Positions 1 to 8,854 are shown, counted from the stretch's first letter. The stretch is 32,589 nt of DNA from UBA57 sp963577725 (GCA_047517285.1 JAKZTE010000020.1:1-32589); one strand, 5' to 3'. The notes: generated by a model not told the origin, from the sequence alone. Numbers and translations: made by a program.

Positions 1-391
1 AATCTTTAGTTTTAACAATTAATCCAGGATTAATTTCTTTAATAATTAATTTAAAATTTAATTTAATATTGAATATATTCATATTAGATTTTAGAAAACG
101 TGAGATACCAGATGGGCCATAAACAAACAAAGGTTTATCACGCAATAATAATGACATAGTTTGAATTAATCCCAATAACCCTAGAATATGGTCTCCGTGC
201 ATGTGAGAGATGAAAATATGAGTAGGGCGATTCATACCAACTTTATTTTTCATCATAGATTGCTGAATTGATTCTCCTGTATCAAATATGAACAGTTCAT
301 TATCTCGAATTATGACATTAGAAATTAGATTTCTTCGACTTGTAGGAATAGCGCCAGAGGTGCCAAGCAGAGTTATTTTTAGATCGGTCAT
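1..391 (-). CDS. rnz: Ribonuclease Z, N-terminal part (cut by window edge)
   Basis: A minus-strand reading frame opens with ATG at 391 and runs off the left edge of the window, giving about 130 residues. The start MTDLKITLLGTSGAIPT and the metal-binding motif HMHGDH (residues 63-68, in the context FISHMHGDHILG) are those of RNase Z, the metallo-beta-lactamase-fold endonuclease that removes 3' trailers from pre-tRNA. The residues FDTGE (36-40) form the first substrate-side loop. It lies downstream of the tRNA G10 methyltransferase on the same strand, with a 39-nt gap, so the two may be co-transcribed tRNA-maturation genes. The C-terminal half is outside the window. The family call is firm. Confidence 0.9.
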   Translation of the reverse strand, partial: MTDLKITLLGTSGAIPTSRRNLISNVIIRDNELFIFDTGESIQQSMMKNKVGMNRPTHIFISHMHGDHILGLLGLIQTMSLLLRDKPLFVYGPSGISRFLKSNMNIFNIKLNFKLIIKEINPGLIVKTKD

Positions 392-430
392 TCTAATTAT
401 TCTATATAAATTAGAATAAATAATAAACAT

Positions 431-1489
431 TCAGAGTTTACGAATTACTCTAATCACTCTAGTAAGATTACTATGAATATAGATCTCATGTTTATCAATA
501 AGACGATAGTCAGAGAAGTGATATTCAGGCCAGTCTTTAGGCGACATAAATACAACATATGAGCCTGAATTCAGTAATCTAGATGAAATATCAAAAAATT
601 TATCCATAAATTTCACATTATCAGAGAATTTTTTGATTGTACTTCTGCCGTAAGGAAAATCAGTAACAATTCCATCAATAGAAGAAAGAGGAATATTTAA
701 TGAATCTGCATGAATAATATTAGAATTTTCTAAATTAAAATGAGTGAAATTTCTCTGTGCTCCAAAACAAATCTTTTTTGAAATATCAATGCCAATGAAA
801 TGGATGTCAAGTAGACATGATTCAATTCCTATACTGCCCGTTCCGCAAAATGGATCTAAAAGCATTTGTCCAGGATTTAATCTGCATAGATTAACCAAAG
901 CTCGAGATAATTTTGGATGTATGGCAAATGGAAGAAAAAATGGACGAGCCCGAGGTCGACGATTAATCCAACGAGGTTCATTAGAGATTGAATGATTTGA
1001 GAAGATTAGTAGTGAATTATTGAATTTGCAAGCAATCAAACTAACATCAGGAGAAGTTAAATCTACTTTCAAATGGGGAGTTAGATTTTTAATCAATCCA
1101 CCAATAATGCTTTCATATGCAGTATCAAGTTTAGTTGAGATGTTTGTTTTTCTAACTGAAAATGTTTGATAATTTTTGAGGTATGTAATACTATTGGTAT
1201 GAGGATAAAGATTGCCAGAATTAATATCATAAGTAAATAAAAGGGTTCCGAAATAGTTACAATAAGCAATTCTTTTGAATAAATCTTCGTAGTAATTTTT
1301 ATAATTTACAAATGAAAGAATAATTATTCTAGAATTCTCGTCCACAATGTCATAATGAATATCGTTGGATTCAAGGATAGAGATTAATTCACTCCTTCCA
1401 ATTTGTGGAAAATCTCCAGATAAGACAAAAACACTGATGAAGGAATCATCGTAAGGATTTGTAGTGATCAACGATGATTTCAGTAACAT
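431..1489 (-). CDS. tRNA (guanine-N2)-methyltransferase, TrmG10/Trm11 family
   Basis: This 352-residue protein probably methylates N2 of G10 in tRNA. The N-terminal ~165 residues fit the THUMP-containing RNA-binding half. They are followed by RARPFFLPFAIHPKLSRALVN (from residue 180), a family hallmark, then the SAM-binding motif I LDPFCGTGSIG (211-221) and the catalytic motif DFPYG (277-281), a variant of the usual D/N-P-P-Y. The chosen ATG at 1489 overlaps the end of the PRPP synthetase gene by 44 nt. A TTG seven codons in would shorten the overlap, and the conserved core begins near residue 17 (FISVFVLSGDFPQIGRSEL). The tRNA-Tyr in this window has a G at position 10, a possible substrate. 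Substrate is assigned by family only. Confidence 0.85.
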   Translation of the reverse strand: MLLKSSLITTNPYDDSFISVFVLSGDFPQIGRSELISILESNDIHYDIVDENSRIIILSFVNYKNYYEDLFKRIAYCNYFGTLLFTYDINSGNLYPHTNSITYLKNYQTFSVRKTNISTKLDTAYESIIGGLIKNLTPHLKVDLTSPDVSLIACKFNNSLLIFSNHSISNEPRWINRRPRARPFFLPFAIHPKLSRALVNLCRLNPGQMLLDPFCGTGSIGIESCLLDIHFIGIDISKKICFGAQRNFTHFNLENSNIIHADSLNIPLSSIDGIVTDFPYGRSTIKKFSDNVKFMDKFFDISSRLLNSGSYVVFMSPKDWPEYHFSDYRLIDKHEIYIHSNLTRVIRVIRKL

Positions 1490-2330
1490 CTATTTTACTC
1501 ACATCATTAGGAATTGTATTAGTAGAGATAATTTCATCAACTCCTGCAGCTTTGATAGCGTCAACAGCGTCGTTTACAAGTAAGGCATGAGTGCAAAGAG
1601 TTATAATACGTTTTGAACCAAGTTTTTTCAAGTAATTAGCTGCACGAACAATACTTGTGCCCGTACTAATCATATCGTCCACCAATAATACATCACGTCC
1701 TTTAACTTCCACATTACTTTCTTCCATGACAACTTCCCCAGTGGTTCGGCTACGGGTCTTTTTTAGAGAAATAAACTCTATGTCAAGTAACTTAGAGAAA
1801 GCTTCTACGCGAGAAGAACCTCCAAAATCAGGAGATACAGCAAGTGGAGAATTCAAATCAAGGTTATCTTCTACATATTTAGCCAACAAAGGCATTGCAG
1901 AAACGCTGTAAGTTGGAAAGGAGAAGTATCCCAAGCCATGGGTACTGTGAATATCAACAGTTAATAATGAATTCACGCCAATTGATCGAAATAATCTAGA
2001 TACAACGGCAAGACTGGCAACTTCCCCTCGTTGAAATTCTAAATCTTGACGTGCATAAGCGAGGTATGGAACACAAGCATAAACTTTTGAACCCATCTGG
2101 CTCAATTTGTAGGCAGTGAATAGGAATTGCATAAATTGATGATCTACTGATGGATATAGAGATTGCACAAGAATTATATTTTTATTTTGAACTTCATTAT
2201 GTATACGAACTTTATGTTCGCCATCTGGAAATGATTTATTCTCAACTTCAAATAATTCAATTCCAAGCGAGTCAGAAATAGAAGTAGAGAGTTCTATAGA
2301 TGATGGTCCGGACATAACAATCCATTCAGA
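1446..2330 (-). CDS. prs: Ribose-phosphate pyrophosphokinase (PRPP synthetase)
   Basis: It makes PRPP from ribose 5-phosphate and ATP, feeding purine, pyrimidine, histidine and NAD synthesis. The early SFPDGEHKVRI motif, the ATP-site segment YARQDLEFQRGEVAS and the PRPP-binding loop DVLLVDDMISTGTS are all present, in the short archaeal format of about 294 residues. I chose the TTG at 2330 (MSEWIVMSGPSS), because the first beta strand (WIVMSG) would be cut by starting at the ATG at 2315. A longer frame to 2402 runs into the terminator hairpin and adds an unrelated hydrophobic leader, so I reject it. The gene follows amt but is separated from it by the hairpin at 2396-2426. An AT-rich TATA-like stretch (TTTATTTATA, about 2383-2394) could drive it. 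Confidence 0.92.
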   Translation of the reverse strand, partial: SEWIVMSGPSSIELSTSISDSLGIELFEVENKSFPDGEHKVRIHNEVQNKNIILVQSLYPSVDHQFMQFLFTAYKLSQMGSKVYACVPYLAYARQDLEFQRGEVASLAVVSRLFRSIGVNSLLTVDIHSTHGLGYFSFPTYSVSAMPLLAKYVEDNLDLNSPLAVSPDFGGSSRVEAFSKLLDIEFISLKKTRSRTTGEVVMEESNVEVKGRDVLLVDDMISTGTSIVRAANYLKKLGSKRIITLCTHALLVNDAVDAIKAAGVDEIISTNTIPNDVSKIDVTEIIVDHYKSLR

Positions 2331-2395
2331 CAATATAATCACAATTGATTGAGAGAGTATTGTTAATAATATTACCTTATGTATAAATAAATAAA

Positions 2396-2426
2396 GAATC
2401 AATCGAATTTAATATTCGATTGATTC
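2396..2426 (-). terminator. Perfect 13-bp hairpin with T-rich tail after amt
   Basis: GAATCAATCGAAT (2396-2408) and its exact reverse complement (2414-2426) flank a 5-nt loop. Read on the minus strand, the hairpin begins 9 nt past the amt stop codon and is followed by a T-rich run. It looks like an intrinsic terminator separating amt from prs. Archaeal termination usually depends mostly on U-tracts, so the hairpin may also be a 3'-end stabiliser. Confidence 0.6.
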
Positions 2427-2435
2427 AAGTTATGA

Positions 2436-3626
2436 TTAGTTGTATGCTTCTTCAGCATGAACAGAGATATCCATTCCAGCTTCTTCGTCTTTGGCATCTA
2501 CACGTAGGCCAATGGTCTTATCGAGAACTTTCAATAGTATGAAAGTTACGATTCCGGCATAGGCAATAGTTGCAACAACTGCAATAATCTGAGTTGTTAA
2601 TACCGAGATATCGCCGCCGCTAAAGATTCCATCAACGCCAAGGCCATAAGCAGATGAGGCAAACAAACCTGTTGCCAGTGCGCCCCAGACACCGCCCATT
2701 CCATGAACAGCCCATACGTCTAGAGAATCATCCCATCCACGTTTATTTTTGAACTGAATTGCAAACCATGAGACAAGCCCAACTCCAGCGCCAATAAGAA
2801 TTGCAGCTACAGGGCCAACAAATCCTGATGCAGGTGTGATAGCAACTAGTCCAGCTACTGCTCCACAGGCAACCATTACTGCACTTGGTTTTCCTGTTGA
2901 ACGCATGCTTAGGAACATCATCATAAGTGCTCCTGCGGCAGCAGAAGTATTAGTTACAAGAAATGCATTTACAGCAATACCGTCTGCTGCAAGTGCACTT
3001 CCTGCATTAAAACCAAACCATCCGAACCAGAGTAAACCAGTTCCTAGTAAGACATATGGAATATTATGTGGTTTAAAATTGTCAAGCTTTCCACTGCGCT
3101 TTCCTACTACAATAGCAGCTACCAGTGCAGAGAAACCTGAGGATATGTGAACTACAGTTCCGCCAGCAAAGTCAAGTGCTCCCATTGTTAATAACCATCC
3201 TCCTTCTCCCCACACCCAGTGAGCAATAGGTGAATATACTAATGTCGACCATAAAGCAACAAACACAATAAGTGTTGTAAATTTGAATCTATCAGCTATT
3301 GCACCAACAATTAGTGCAGGTGTAATGATAGCAAACATCATTTGGAACATTGCAAAGCTTTGAGCTTCAGCTCCATTGATTCCTGCCAATCCAAGATGGG
3401 TTAATGGATTTCCTACAAAACCGCCGATCGAAGGACCGAACGCTAATGAATAACCCCAAAGAACCCAGATAATGCTAACAAGTCCCATAATCATGAAACA
3501 TTGAGTCATTAAATTTAGAACGTTTTTTGCTCTTACCAAACCGCCATAAAAAAAAGCAAGTCCAGGTGTCATAAGCAATACTAATGCCGAGGCTGTTAAC
3601 AGCCAGGCAATACTTCCAGCATCCAT
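2436..3626 (-). CDS. amt: Ammonium transporter Amt
   Basis: A 396-residue polytopic membrane protein of the Amt/MEP/Rh family that conducts ammonium. The opening TM segment TPGLAFFYGGLVRAKNVLN is diagnostic. The conserved aspartate in LDFAGGTVVH (D152) and the twin pore histidines H160 (VVHISSG) and H308 (VWAVHGMGG) are all present, so the channel should be functional. About 11 hydrophobic segments fit the family. The ATG at 3626 lies 28 nt from a TATA-like element (3651-3657), so the mRNA is probably leaderless. No GlnK/PII gene is adjacent, although amt is often paired with one. The gene is monocistronic, with a hairpin after it. Confidence 0.97.
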   Translation of the reverse strand: MDAGSIAWLLTASALVLLMTPGLAFFYGGLVRAKNVLNLMTQCFMIMGLVSIIWVLWGYSLAFGPSIGGFVGNPLTHLGLAGINGAEAQSFAMFQMMFAIITPALIVGAIADRFKFTTLIVFVALWSTLVYSPIAHWVWGEGGWLLTMGALDFAGGTVVHISSGFSALVAAIVVGKRSGKLDNFKPHNIPYVLLGTGLLWFGWFGFNAGSALAADGIAVNAFLVTNTSAAAGALMMMFLSMRSTGKPSAVMVACGAVAGLVAITPASGFVGPVAAILIGAGVGLVSWFAIQFKNKRGWDDSLDVWAVHGMGGVWGALATGLFASSAYGLGVDGIFSGGDISVLTTQIIAVVATIAYAGIVTFILLKVLDKTIGLRVDAKDEEAGMDISVHAEEAYN

Positions 3627-3649
3627 GAACTATACTTATTCAGTAATAG

Positions 3650-3657
3650 ATATATTA
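3650..3657 (-). promoter_or_regulatory. TATA box of amt
   Basis: On the minus strand TTAATATA is centred about 28 nt upstream of the amt ATG, the spacing expected when transcription starts at the start codon. Confidence 0.5.
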
Positions 3658-3787
3658 ACCTTACGTTTGTTCAGTGATTATTGATTTTACTATACATATA
3701 AGCAATATTTTCATAATAAACTAGTACTTTATTAAATAATACATAATAGCATTGATAGTAAATCTATGCATGATTTATTTAAACAGT

Positions 3788-3797
3788 TTTATATATA
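3788..3797 (+). promoter_or_regulatory. TATA box of zinc-ribbon gene
   Basis: TTTATATATA-type sequence is centred about 25 nt before the ATG at 3818. This supports that ATG over an in-frame upstream one at 3752, which would lie before the promoter. Confidence 0.55.
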
Positions 3798-3817
3798 GGA
3801 ACAAAGCGCATTTATTA

Positions 3818-4033
3818 ATGTCTGCAACGAAATGTCCCGAATGTGATAGATCTATGAATTTTGATTATTCGACAAGAAAAATGGCATGTAAAAGTTGTGG
3901 GTTATTTTTAAGTAGAGATGAATTAGTAAATCTTAGAGATAAGATAAAAGACAAACGATATGATGATGAGGACAATTCACAAAGAGGAAATGATTATCTT
4001 CAATGGTGGCTGTCCGATAAGAAGAAGAAATAG
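3818..4033 (+). CDS. Small zinc-ribbon protein
   Basis: A 71-residue protein with two CxxC knuckles, CPEC (C6, C9) and CKSC (C24, C27), separated by 14 residues, as in a TFIIB/TFS-like zinc ribbon. A charged helix follows (LSRDELVNLRDKIKDKRYDD), then a C-terminal WW pair and a lysine-rich end (SDKKKK). Zn2+ binding is likely and nucleic-acid or protein contact is plausible, but the role is unknown. It is convergent with the CinA-like gene, with only 2 nt between the stops. The start was chosen from the TATA position and because the extra upstream residues are not zinc-ribbon-like. Confidence 0.75.
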   Translation: MSATKCPECDRSMNFDYSTRKMACKSCGLFLSRDELVNLRDKIKDKRYDDEDNSQRGNDYLQWWLSDKKKK

Positions 4034-4035
4034 TA

Positions 4036-4842
4036 CTATTCGTCTACAGTAATATTTGTTTTTATTTTTATAGAAATAATCAAGTCTTTAATGATTAGAT
4101 TAATCAAAGAGTCAGAGAAATCATTTGATTGGAACGATATAACAAGTTCAATGTGATAAACACCGTTAGAAATTCCTTTTGGATGAGATTTTATATACAA
4201 GTTATTTCGATTTAATAAAAAATCATTAATAATTGGAGCAAGTTCCGATTCAGTAATTCCAGTAATAAATAGTACTTTTGATTTTATTTTATTGATTTTA
4301 CTAGTATCAATAGTTGGCAATACCTCGTTAATCAGAATACTTTCCATTTCTTTAGGAACCCCAGGGAGGCAAACAATATTTTTATTTTTATATTTAATCA
4401 ATACGCCAGGAGCAGTGCCAACGTGATTTTTTAATGGAATTGAATTTTTTGGTAGCATGGCCATTTTTTTCCTGCTGTCAGTAAGAGAGAAAGATTCAAT
4501 GACATTCTTTTTGACAAGATCGGTATACCGTGTGATTATCATTTCCAGCGCAATATCGTTAATTTCTAAGGGTAAATTAAGCGTAGAAGAGATACATGAT
4601 AAAGTCATATCGTCGAAAGTTGGTCCAAGACCGCCAGAGATGATAATCCAGTCAGAATCACTGGAAATGCATAAATTCAAAACATTAGAGATTTCAGTAG
4701 GATCGTCTTGAATAACATAAGAACGTGAAACATTACAACCAATATCTGTAAGTTTCTGGCAAATGGTTTGAAGATTAGAATTTAATGTTCTGCCAGAAAG
4801 AAGTTCATTGCCTATTGAGATAATTTCAAACTTCATAGACAT
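4036..4842 (-). CDS. CinA N-terminal / MoaB-MogA-like domain protein
   Basis: This 268-residue protein matches the N-terminal domain of CinA (COG1058), a molybdopterin-binding-like fold associated with ADP-ribose or pyridine-nucleotide hydrolysis. Diagnostic segments are MKFEIISIGNELLSGRTLN, the loop SGGLGPTFDDMT, and GTAPGV followed by LPGVPKEM. The C-terminal PncC (NMN amidase) domain of bacterial CinA is absent, as is common in archaea. The start is ATG at 4842 (MSMKFEI) or two codons later. The longer frame up to 4899 passes through the promoter. The gene is divergent from the GPN GTPase and shares an AT-rich promoter region with it. Confidence 0.8.
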   Translation of the reverse strand: MSMKFEIISIGNELLSGRTLNSNLQTICQKLTDIGCNVSRSYVIQDDPTEISNVLNLCISSDSDWIIISGGLGPTFDDMTLSCISSTLNLPLEINDIALEMIITRYTDLVKKNVIESFSLTDSRKKMAMLPKNSIPLKNHVGTAPGVLIKYKNKNIVCLPGVPKEMESILINEVLPTIDTSKINKIKSKVLFITGITESELAPIINDFLLNRNNLYIKSHPKGISNGVYHIELVISFQSNDFSDSLINLIIKDLIISIKIKTNITVDE

Positions 4843-4869
4843 GAAAATATATATTATTGCGCTTAACTC

Positions 4870-4877
4870 TTTATAAA
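4870..4877. promoter_or_regulatory. Palindromic TATA element between divergent genes
   Basis: TTTATAAA reads the same on both strands. It is centred 32 nt from the minus-strand CinA-like start (4842) and 35 nt from the plus-strand GPN GTPase ATG (4909). A single TBP site could serve both genes, with short leaders of under 10 nt. Direction would then depend on the flanking BRE sequences. Confidence 0.4.
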
Positions 4878-4908
4878 AAACTAAATAGCACAAAGACAAT
4901 TGTTACAG

Positions 4909-5649
4909 ATGAAGAATATATTTTTAACAGGAACTGCAGGTTCAGGAAAAAGTAACTTAACGGGGATTTTATCTAACTGGTATCAACATGAAGGTAAAGA
5001 TGTAATTACTGTTAATCTTGATCCAGGAGTAAGCAACGTGCCATATGGAATTGATGTAGATATTAGAGATTATATAAATTTGAAAGAGATTATGGACAAA
5101 TATAATTTAGGGCCAAATGGATCTTTGGTTTTAGCTTCGGATTTAATTGCAACTAAATTACAACAAATCGAAGAAGAAATAGATGAATATAATCCAGATT
5201 ATGTAATCATAGATACTCCGGGGCAGATTGAATTATTTGCATACAGAAATAGTGGGCCATATTTTGTTAAGAATATAAGAAGTGAGGTAAATGTGAATTT
5301 ATTTTTATTTGATTCGACATTAGTCTCGGATCCATCAAATTTTCTATCGATTGCTCTTTTAGCAAGTTCAATAAAGTTGAGGTTAGGAATACCACAGGTA
5401 TCAATATTAACAAAAAAGGATTTAATAAAAGATGAACAAGCCAGAATATTGAAATGGGCGGATGATTTTTCAGAATTATTAGATGACCTCAAGGAAGGGG
5501 GAGAAATATATGATTTGACGAGTAGAATGGCAGAGAGTGTTGTAGAATCCAATATCATTGATGAGTTAATACCGATATCGACTGTAGAGAATGAAGGAAT
5601 AGTTGAAGTTATTGCTTCTATTTCGAGAATAATTGATAGAGGAGAATAG
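4909..5649 (+). CDS. GPN-loop GTPase
   Basis: A 246-residue GTPase of the Gpn/XAB1 family, found in archaea and eukaryotes, where the eukaryotic members help assemble RNA polymerase II. Seen directly: Walker A GTAGSGKS (8-15), the name-giving Gly-Pro-Asn loop in NLGPNGS (68-70), G3 DTPGQIELF and G4 TKKD. The GPN loop acts in trans in dimers. I prefer the ATG at 4909 over the in-frame TTG at 4900, since MKNIFLTGTAGSGKS is the usual N-terminus. The gene converges on meaB with 5 nt between stops. In archaea the cellular role is not well established. Confidence 0.9.
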   Translation: MKNIFLTGTAGSGKSNLTGILSNWYQHEGKDVITVNLDPGVSNVPYGIDVDIRDYINLKEIMDKYNLGPNGSLVLASDLIATKLQQIEEEIDEYNPDYVIIDTPGQIELFAYRNSGPYFVKNIRSEVNVNLFLFDSTLVSDPSNFLSIALLASSIKLRLGIPQVSILTKKDLIKDEQARILKWADDFSELLDDLKEGGEIYDLTSRMAESVVESNIIDELIPISTVENEGIVEVIASISRIIDRGE

Positions 5650-5654
5650 AAAAA

Positions 5655-6596
5655 TTACTCGTAATTAAGTTGTTTTTTCAGTATCATCGCAGCCTGTTCA
5701 GGGTCAATTTTTTTCATCAATACTTGGTCCACAATATTCTGAAAGTCAGGGTGGTTTATTATTTTCTTACTAAATGATTTAGAAAGATCGTCCAGCACAA
5801 CATCAAGAATTTCATTTTTTATTCTATGTTCATGAGTCAAAGATTGTTCGGATAATTCTGTAAGAAATTTCTCCCTTTCAGATATTGAAGCAATAAGACG
5901 GTCAATGCCAGAACCTGTTATAGAATTAGTTTTAATCACTTGTGGCGTCCATTTGTCATTTTTTATTTTTGATGCATTGAGTAATTTTGTATACATTTGA
6001 TCAGAACTGTCAAGGTCCGATTTATTTACTACAAATATATCTCCAACTTCCATAAGACCTGCTTTGTAAATTTGAATATCGTCCCCCAATTCAGGCATCA
6101 AGACAATTACTACAACATCGGTAATTTTTAATATATCAACTTCAGATTGTCCAGCGCCGACACTTTCTACAATTATTATATCAAGTCCTGAAGCATCAAG
6201 AATAGATAAACTTCTTCTAGTATAACGAGATAAACCTCCAGATTTATCTCCAGAAGACATACTTCGAATGTATACATTAGGATCTAGAGTATGATCGCTC
6301 ATACGTAATCGATCGCCCAACAATGAACCTCCGGTAATAGGGCTAGAAGGGTCTATTGCTATAACACCAATTTTTTTATCAAGTTTACGATAATTTTCAA
6401 TTAATCGATTAATCAATGTGCTTTTTCCAGTACCTGGCGGTCCAGTAATACCTATAACAAAGGCATTTCCAGTTTTTGGATATATTTCAGAGATTATATT
6501 GCTGATTTTTGGATCTTCGTTTTCAATCATAGAAATTGCTTTTGCGATAGCTCGCCTGTCACCTGACAATATAGAACTAATAAAATCATTAGTCAT
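5655..6596 (-). CDS. meaB: MeaB/ArgK-type GTPase, methylmalonyl-CoA mutase chaperone
   Basis: A 313-residue G3E-family GTPase. Walker A is GPPGTGKST (52-60); IDPSSPITGGSLLGDR, SGGLSRYTRRS and the switch segment ESVGAGQSE are MeaB signatures, and VNKSD is the G4 base-recognition motif. MeaB gates adenosylcobalamin loading and protects methylmalonyl-CoA mutase from inactivation. The gene is divergent from the mutase large subunit, which supports the function. The C-terminal dimerisation region is present, so the gene is full length. A TATA-like element at 6622-6627 lies 29 nt upstream of the ATG, indicating a leaderless mRNA. Confidence 0.93.
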   Translation of the reverse strand: MTNDFISSILSGDRRAIAKAISMIENEDPKISNIISEIYPKTGNAFVIGITGPPGTGKSTLINRLIENYRKLDKKIGVIAIDPSSPITGGSLLGDRLRMSDHTLDPNVYIRSMSSGDKSGGLSRYTRRSLSILDASGLDIIIVESVGAGQSEVDILKITDVVVIVLMPELGDDIQIYKAGLMEVGDIFVVNKSDLDSSDQMYTKLLNASKIKNDKWTPQVIKTNSITGSGIDRLIASISEREKFLTELSEQSLTHEHRIKNEILDVVLDDLSKSFSKKIINHPDFQNIVDQVLMKKIDPEQAAMILKKQLNYE

Positions 6597-6621
6597 AGGC
6601 TAATATTTTGTATTATGGTAA

Positions 6622-6627
6622 ATATAT
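6622..6627 (-). promoter_or_regulatory. TATA box of meaB
   Basis: ATATAT centred about 29 nt upstream of the meaB ATG on the minus strand, inside the 125-nt divergent region shared with the mutase gene. Confidence 0.45.
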
Positions 6628-6721
6628 AATTTGATAACTTTGCCATTTGACGAATTTTTATTTGATAATACCGAAATGAATTAAAGTAGTATTTTTAGTT
6701 TTTACATAGGGATTAATAATA

Positions 6722-8440
6722 TTGCTTGAGACAGAAAATTACTGGAAGAATAAGATAAATCAATTAACTAAAATTAAAGAGGAAAATAGTAAATCAAATG
6801 AAAATATAACGAGATGGGAAAGTAAGGTTTTAGATCCTTGGAATAAAAAAAATGCAAACAATAATGATGATTTTTCTACTACGTCGGAAATAGATGTGAA
6901 GACGTCGTATTCGCCTTCAGATTTACAAGGAAATCAGGATTATTCAATGCCAGGTGAATTTCCATATACTAGAGGCCCATATCCAAATATGTATAGAGGA
7001 AAAAAATGGACAATGAGAATGTTTTCTGGATTTGGAACACCAGAGGACACAAATAATAGACTGAAGTATTTGATAAAAAATGGACAAACTGGTTTAAGCA
7101 TTGCATTCGATATGCCAACGTTATATGGGTATGATGCAGACAACGATAGATCAAAAGGCGAAGTGGGAAAATGTGGATGTAATATATCTTCTCTTGAAGA
7201 TATGGAAGTTTTATTTAAAGAAATTCCATTGAATAAAGTAAGTACTTCAATGACAATTAATGCGCCTGCGTCTATATTGACTGCAATGTATGCATCTGTA
7301 GCATTAAAGAATAATATTTCATTGAATGAATTACGAGGAACTGTTCAAACTGACATTCTAAAAGAATACATTGCGCAAAAAGAATGGGCCTATCCGCCAA
7401 AAGATCATATGAGAATAGTTCGTGATATGATGGAATATTGTACGAAAGAAATGCCAAAATGGAATTATGTAAGTATTAGTGGGTATCATATAAGAGAAGC
7501 AGGATCAAATGCAGCGCAAGAATTGGCTTTTACATTAGCAAACGGATTTACATATTTAGAATTGGGTCAAAAAGCAGGTTTAAAAGTAGAAGAATTTGCA
7601 CCAAGATTATCATTCTTTTTCAATTGTACAATGAATTTCTTTGAAGAAATAGCAAAATTCAGAGCGGCAAGAAGAATATGGGCAACTGTATTAAAAGAAA
7701 AATACGGAGTAGAAAAAGGATCATCTTTAGCATTAAGATTTCACACGCAAACGTCTGGCGCTTCATTAACTTGGCAACAACCAATGAACAATATTGTTAG
7801 AACGGCAATTGAGGCACTTGCAGGAGTATTAGGAGGTACACAGTCTTTACATACAAATTCTTATGATGAGGCATGGGCATTGCCAACTGAACAAGCGGTT
7901 AAAGTTGCATTAAGAACTCAACAAATAATCGCAGAAGAAACAGGGGTAACACAATCTGTAGATCCTTTGGGGGGATCGTATTATTTAGAACATCTGACAA
8001 ACGAATTAGAAGAAAAAGCCTATAGATATTTTGAAAAGATTGACGAGTTAGGAGGAGTAATCAGTGCAATAGAAAAAGGATATTTACAAAAAGAAATTGC
8101 GGAAACATCTTATCGTAGTCAATTAGATATAGAAAAAGAGAAAGAAGTAATTGTTGGTGTGAATAAATATGCAGAAATAGAAGAAGATAAAATTGAGATA
8201 CTAAAAGTAGATGATAAAGCGCAAAAGATTCAGATAAACAGATTAAGTGATCTTAAGAGAAAGAGAGACAGTAAAAAAGTAAACGAGGCATTAGAGAATT
8301 TAAGAAAGACATATGAGAATAATGATAAAAATTGTATGTATGATACAATAAAGGCAGTACAAGCGTATGCAACACTACAAGAAATAGTTGACGTAGGAAG
8401 GCAGGTCTTTGGAGAATGGAAAGAGCCACAAATATTTTAG
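6722..8440 (+). CDS. Methylmalonyl-CoA mutase, catalytic (large) subunit
   Basis: A 572-residue catalytic TIM-barrel subunit that interconverts (R)-methylmalonyl-CoA and succinyl-CoA with adenosylcobalamin. Signature segments include TRGPYPNMYRGKKWTMRMF, GLSIAFDMPTLYGYDADN, VSTSMTINAPA and LRFHTQTSGASLTWQQP. The B12 domain is not fused; it is the next gene, the split archaeal arrangement. The start is TTG at 6722. No in-frame ATG precedes the conserved core, and the ~45-residue lead-in before the substrate region is normal for the family. A weak TATA-like run lies about 27 nt upstream. Its partners are the B12 subunit 15 nt downstream and the divergent meaB. The usual KVGV segment reads GKCGCN here, with two cysteines. 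Confidence 0.95.
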   Translation: MLETENYWKNKINQLTKIKEENSKSNENITRWESKVLDPWNKKNANNNDDFSTTSEIDVKTSYSPSDLQGNQDYSMPGEFPYTRGPYPNMYRGKKWTMRMFSGFGTPEDTNNRLKYLIKNGQTGLSIAFDMPTLYGYDADNDRSKGEVGKCGCNISSLEDMEVLFKEIPLNKVSTSMTINAPASILTAMYASVALKNNISLNELRGTVQTDILKEYIAQKEWAYPPKDHMRIVRDMMEYCTKEMPKWNYVSISGYHIREAGSNAAQELAFTLANGFTYLELGQKAGLKVEEFAPRLSFFFNCTMNFFEEIAKFRAARRIWATVLKEKYGVEKGSSLALRFHTQTSGASLTWQQPMNNIVRTAIEALAGVLGGTQSLHTNSYDEAWALPTEQAVKVALRTQQIIAEETGVTQSVDPLGGSYYLEHLTNELEEKAYRYFEKIDELGGVISAIEKGYLQKEIAETSYRSQLDIEKEKEVIVGVNKYAEIEEDKIEILKVDDKAQKIQINRLSDLKRKRDSKKVNEALENLRKTYENNDKNCMYDTIKAVQAYATLQEIVDVGRQVFGEWKEPQIF

Positions 8441-8455
8441 AATGGTAGATTGTCA

Positions 8456-8854
8456 ATGGCGCAAAAGATCAGAATATTAGTTGCAAAACCAGGGTTAGAT
8501 GCTCATGATAGAGGAGTTTTGGTTTTATGTAGGGCGTTTAGAGATGCGGGGATGGAAGTTATTTATAGCGGGTTATTACCAACGCCTGAACAGGTTGCAA
8601 GTATAGCGATTGATGAAGATGTAGACGTAATAGCATTAAGTTTGCATAATGGAGCTCATTTAACAGCTTTTCCAGAAGTAAAGAAATATCTCGAGAACAA
8701 AGGAGTAAATGACATAGCAATAATTGGTGGAGGGATAATACCTGAAGAAGATAAAGAGGAATTAGAGAAAAATGGCATTACTGGTAATTTTGGTCCAGGA
8801 ACGTCAATGGATACGATAATAAATCATATAAAGAAAGTTACTAAGAAATTTTAA
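8456..8854 (+). CDS. Methylmalonyl-CoA mutase, B12-binding (small) subunit
   Basis: A 132-residue cobalamin-binding flavodoxin-like domain. The opening KIRILVAKPGLDAHDRGV contains the DxHxxG motif whose histidine is the lower axial cobalt ligand. The later segments SLHNGAHL and GGGIIPEED complete the dimethylbenzimidazole-tail pocket typical of mutase small subunits. The ATG at 8456 is preferred to the TTG two codons upstream. It begins 15 nt after the catalytic subunit stop, so the two are co-transcribed and form the holoenzyme. Length and sequence are normal. Confidence 0.95.
   Translation: MAQKIRILVAKPGLDAHDRGVLVLCRAFRDAGMEVIYSGLLPTPEQVASIAIDEDVDVIALSLHNGAHLTAFPEVKKYLENKGVNDIAIIGGGIIPEEDKEELEKNGITGNFGPGTSMDTIINHIKKVTKKF

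Noticed and set aside
2331..2402. Longer N-terminus for PRPP synthetase
   Set aside because: It would translate through the amt terminator and the prs promoter region and add a hydrophobic leader foreign to the family.
6722..8854. Isobutyryl-CoA mutase or a related acyl-CoA mutase instead of methylmalonyl-CoA mutase
   Set aside because: The split catalytic and B12 subunits plus meaB and the TRGPYPNMYRG substrate segment favour methylmalonyl-CoA mutase, though substrate residues were not aligned.
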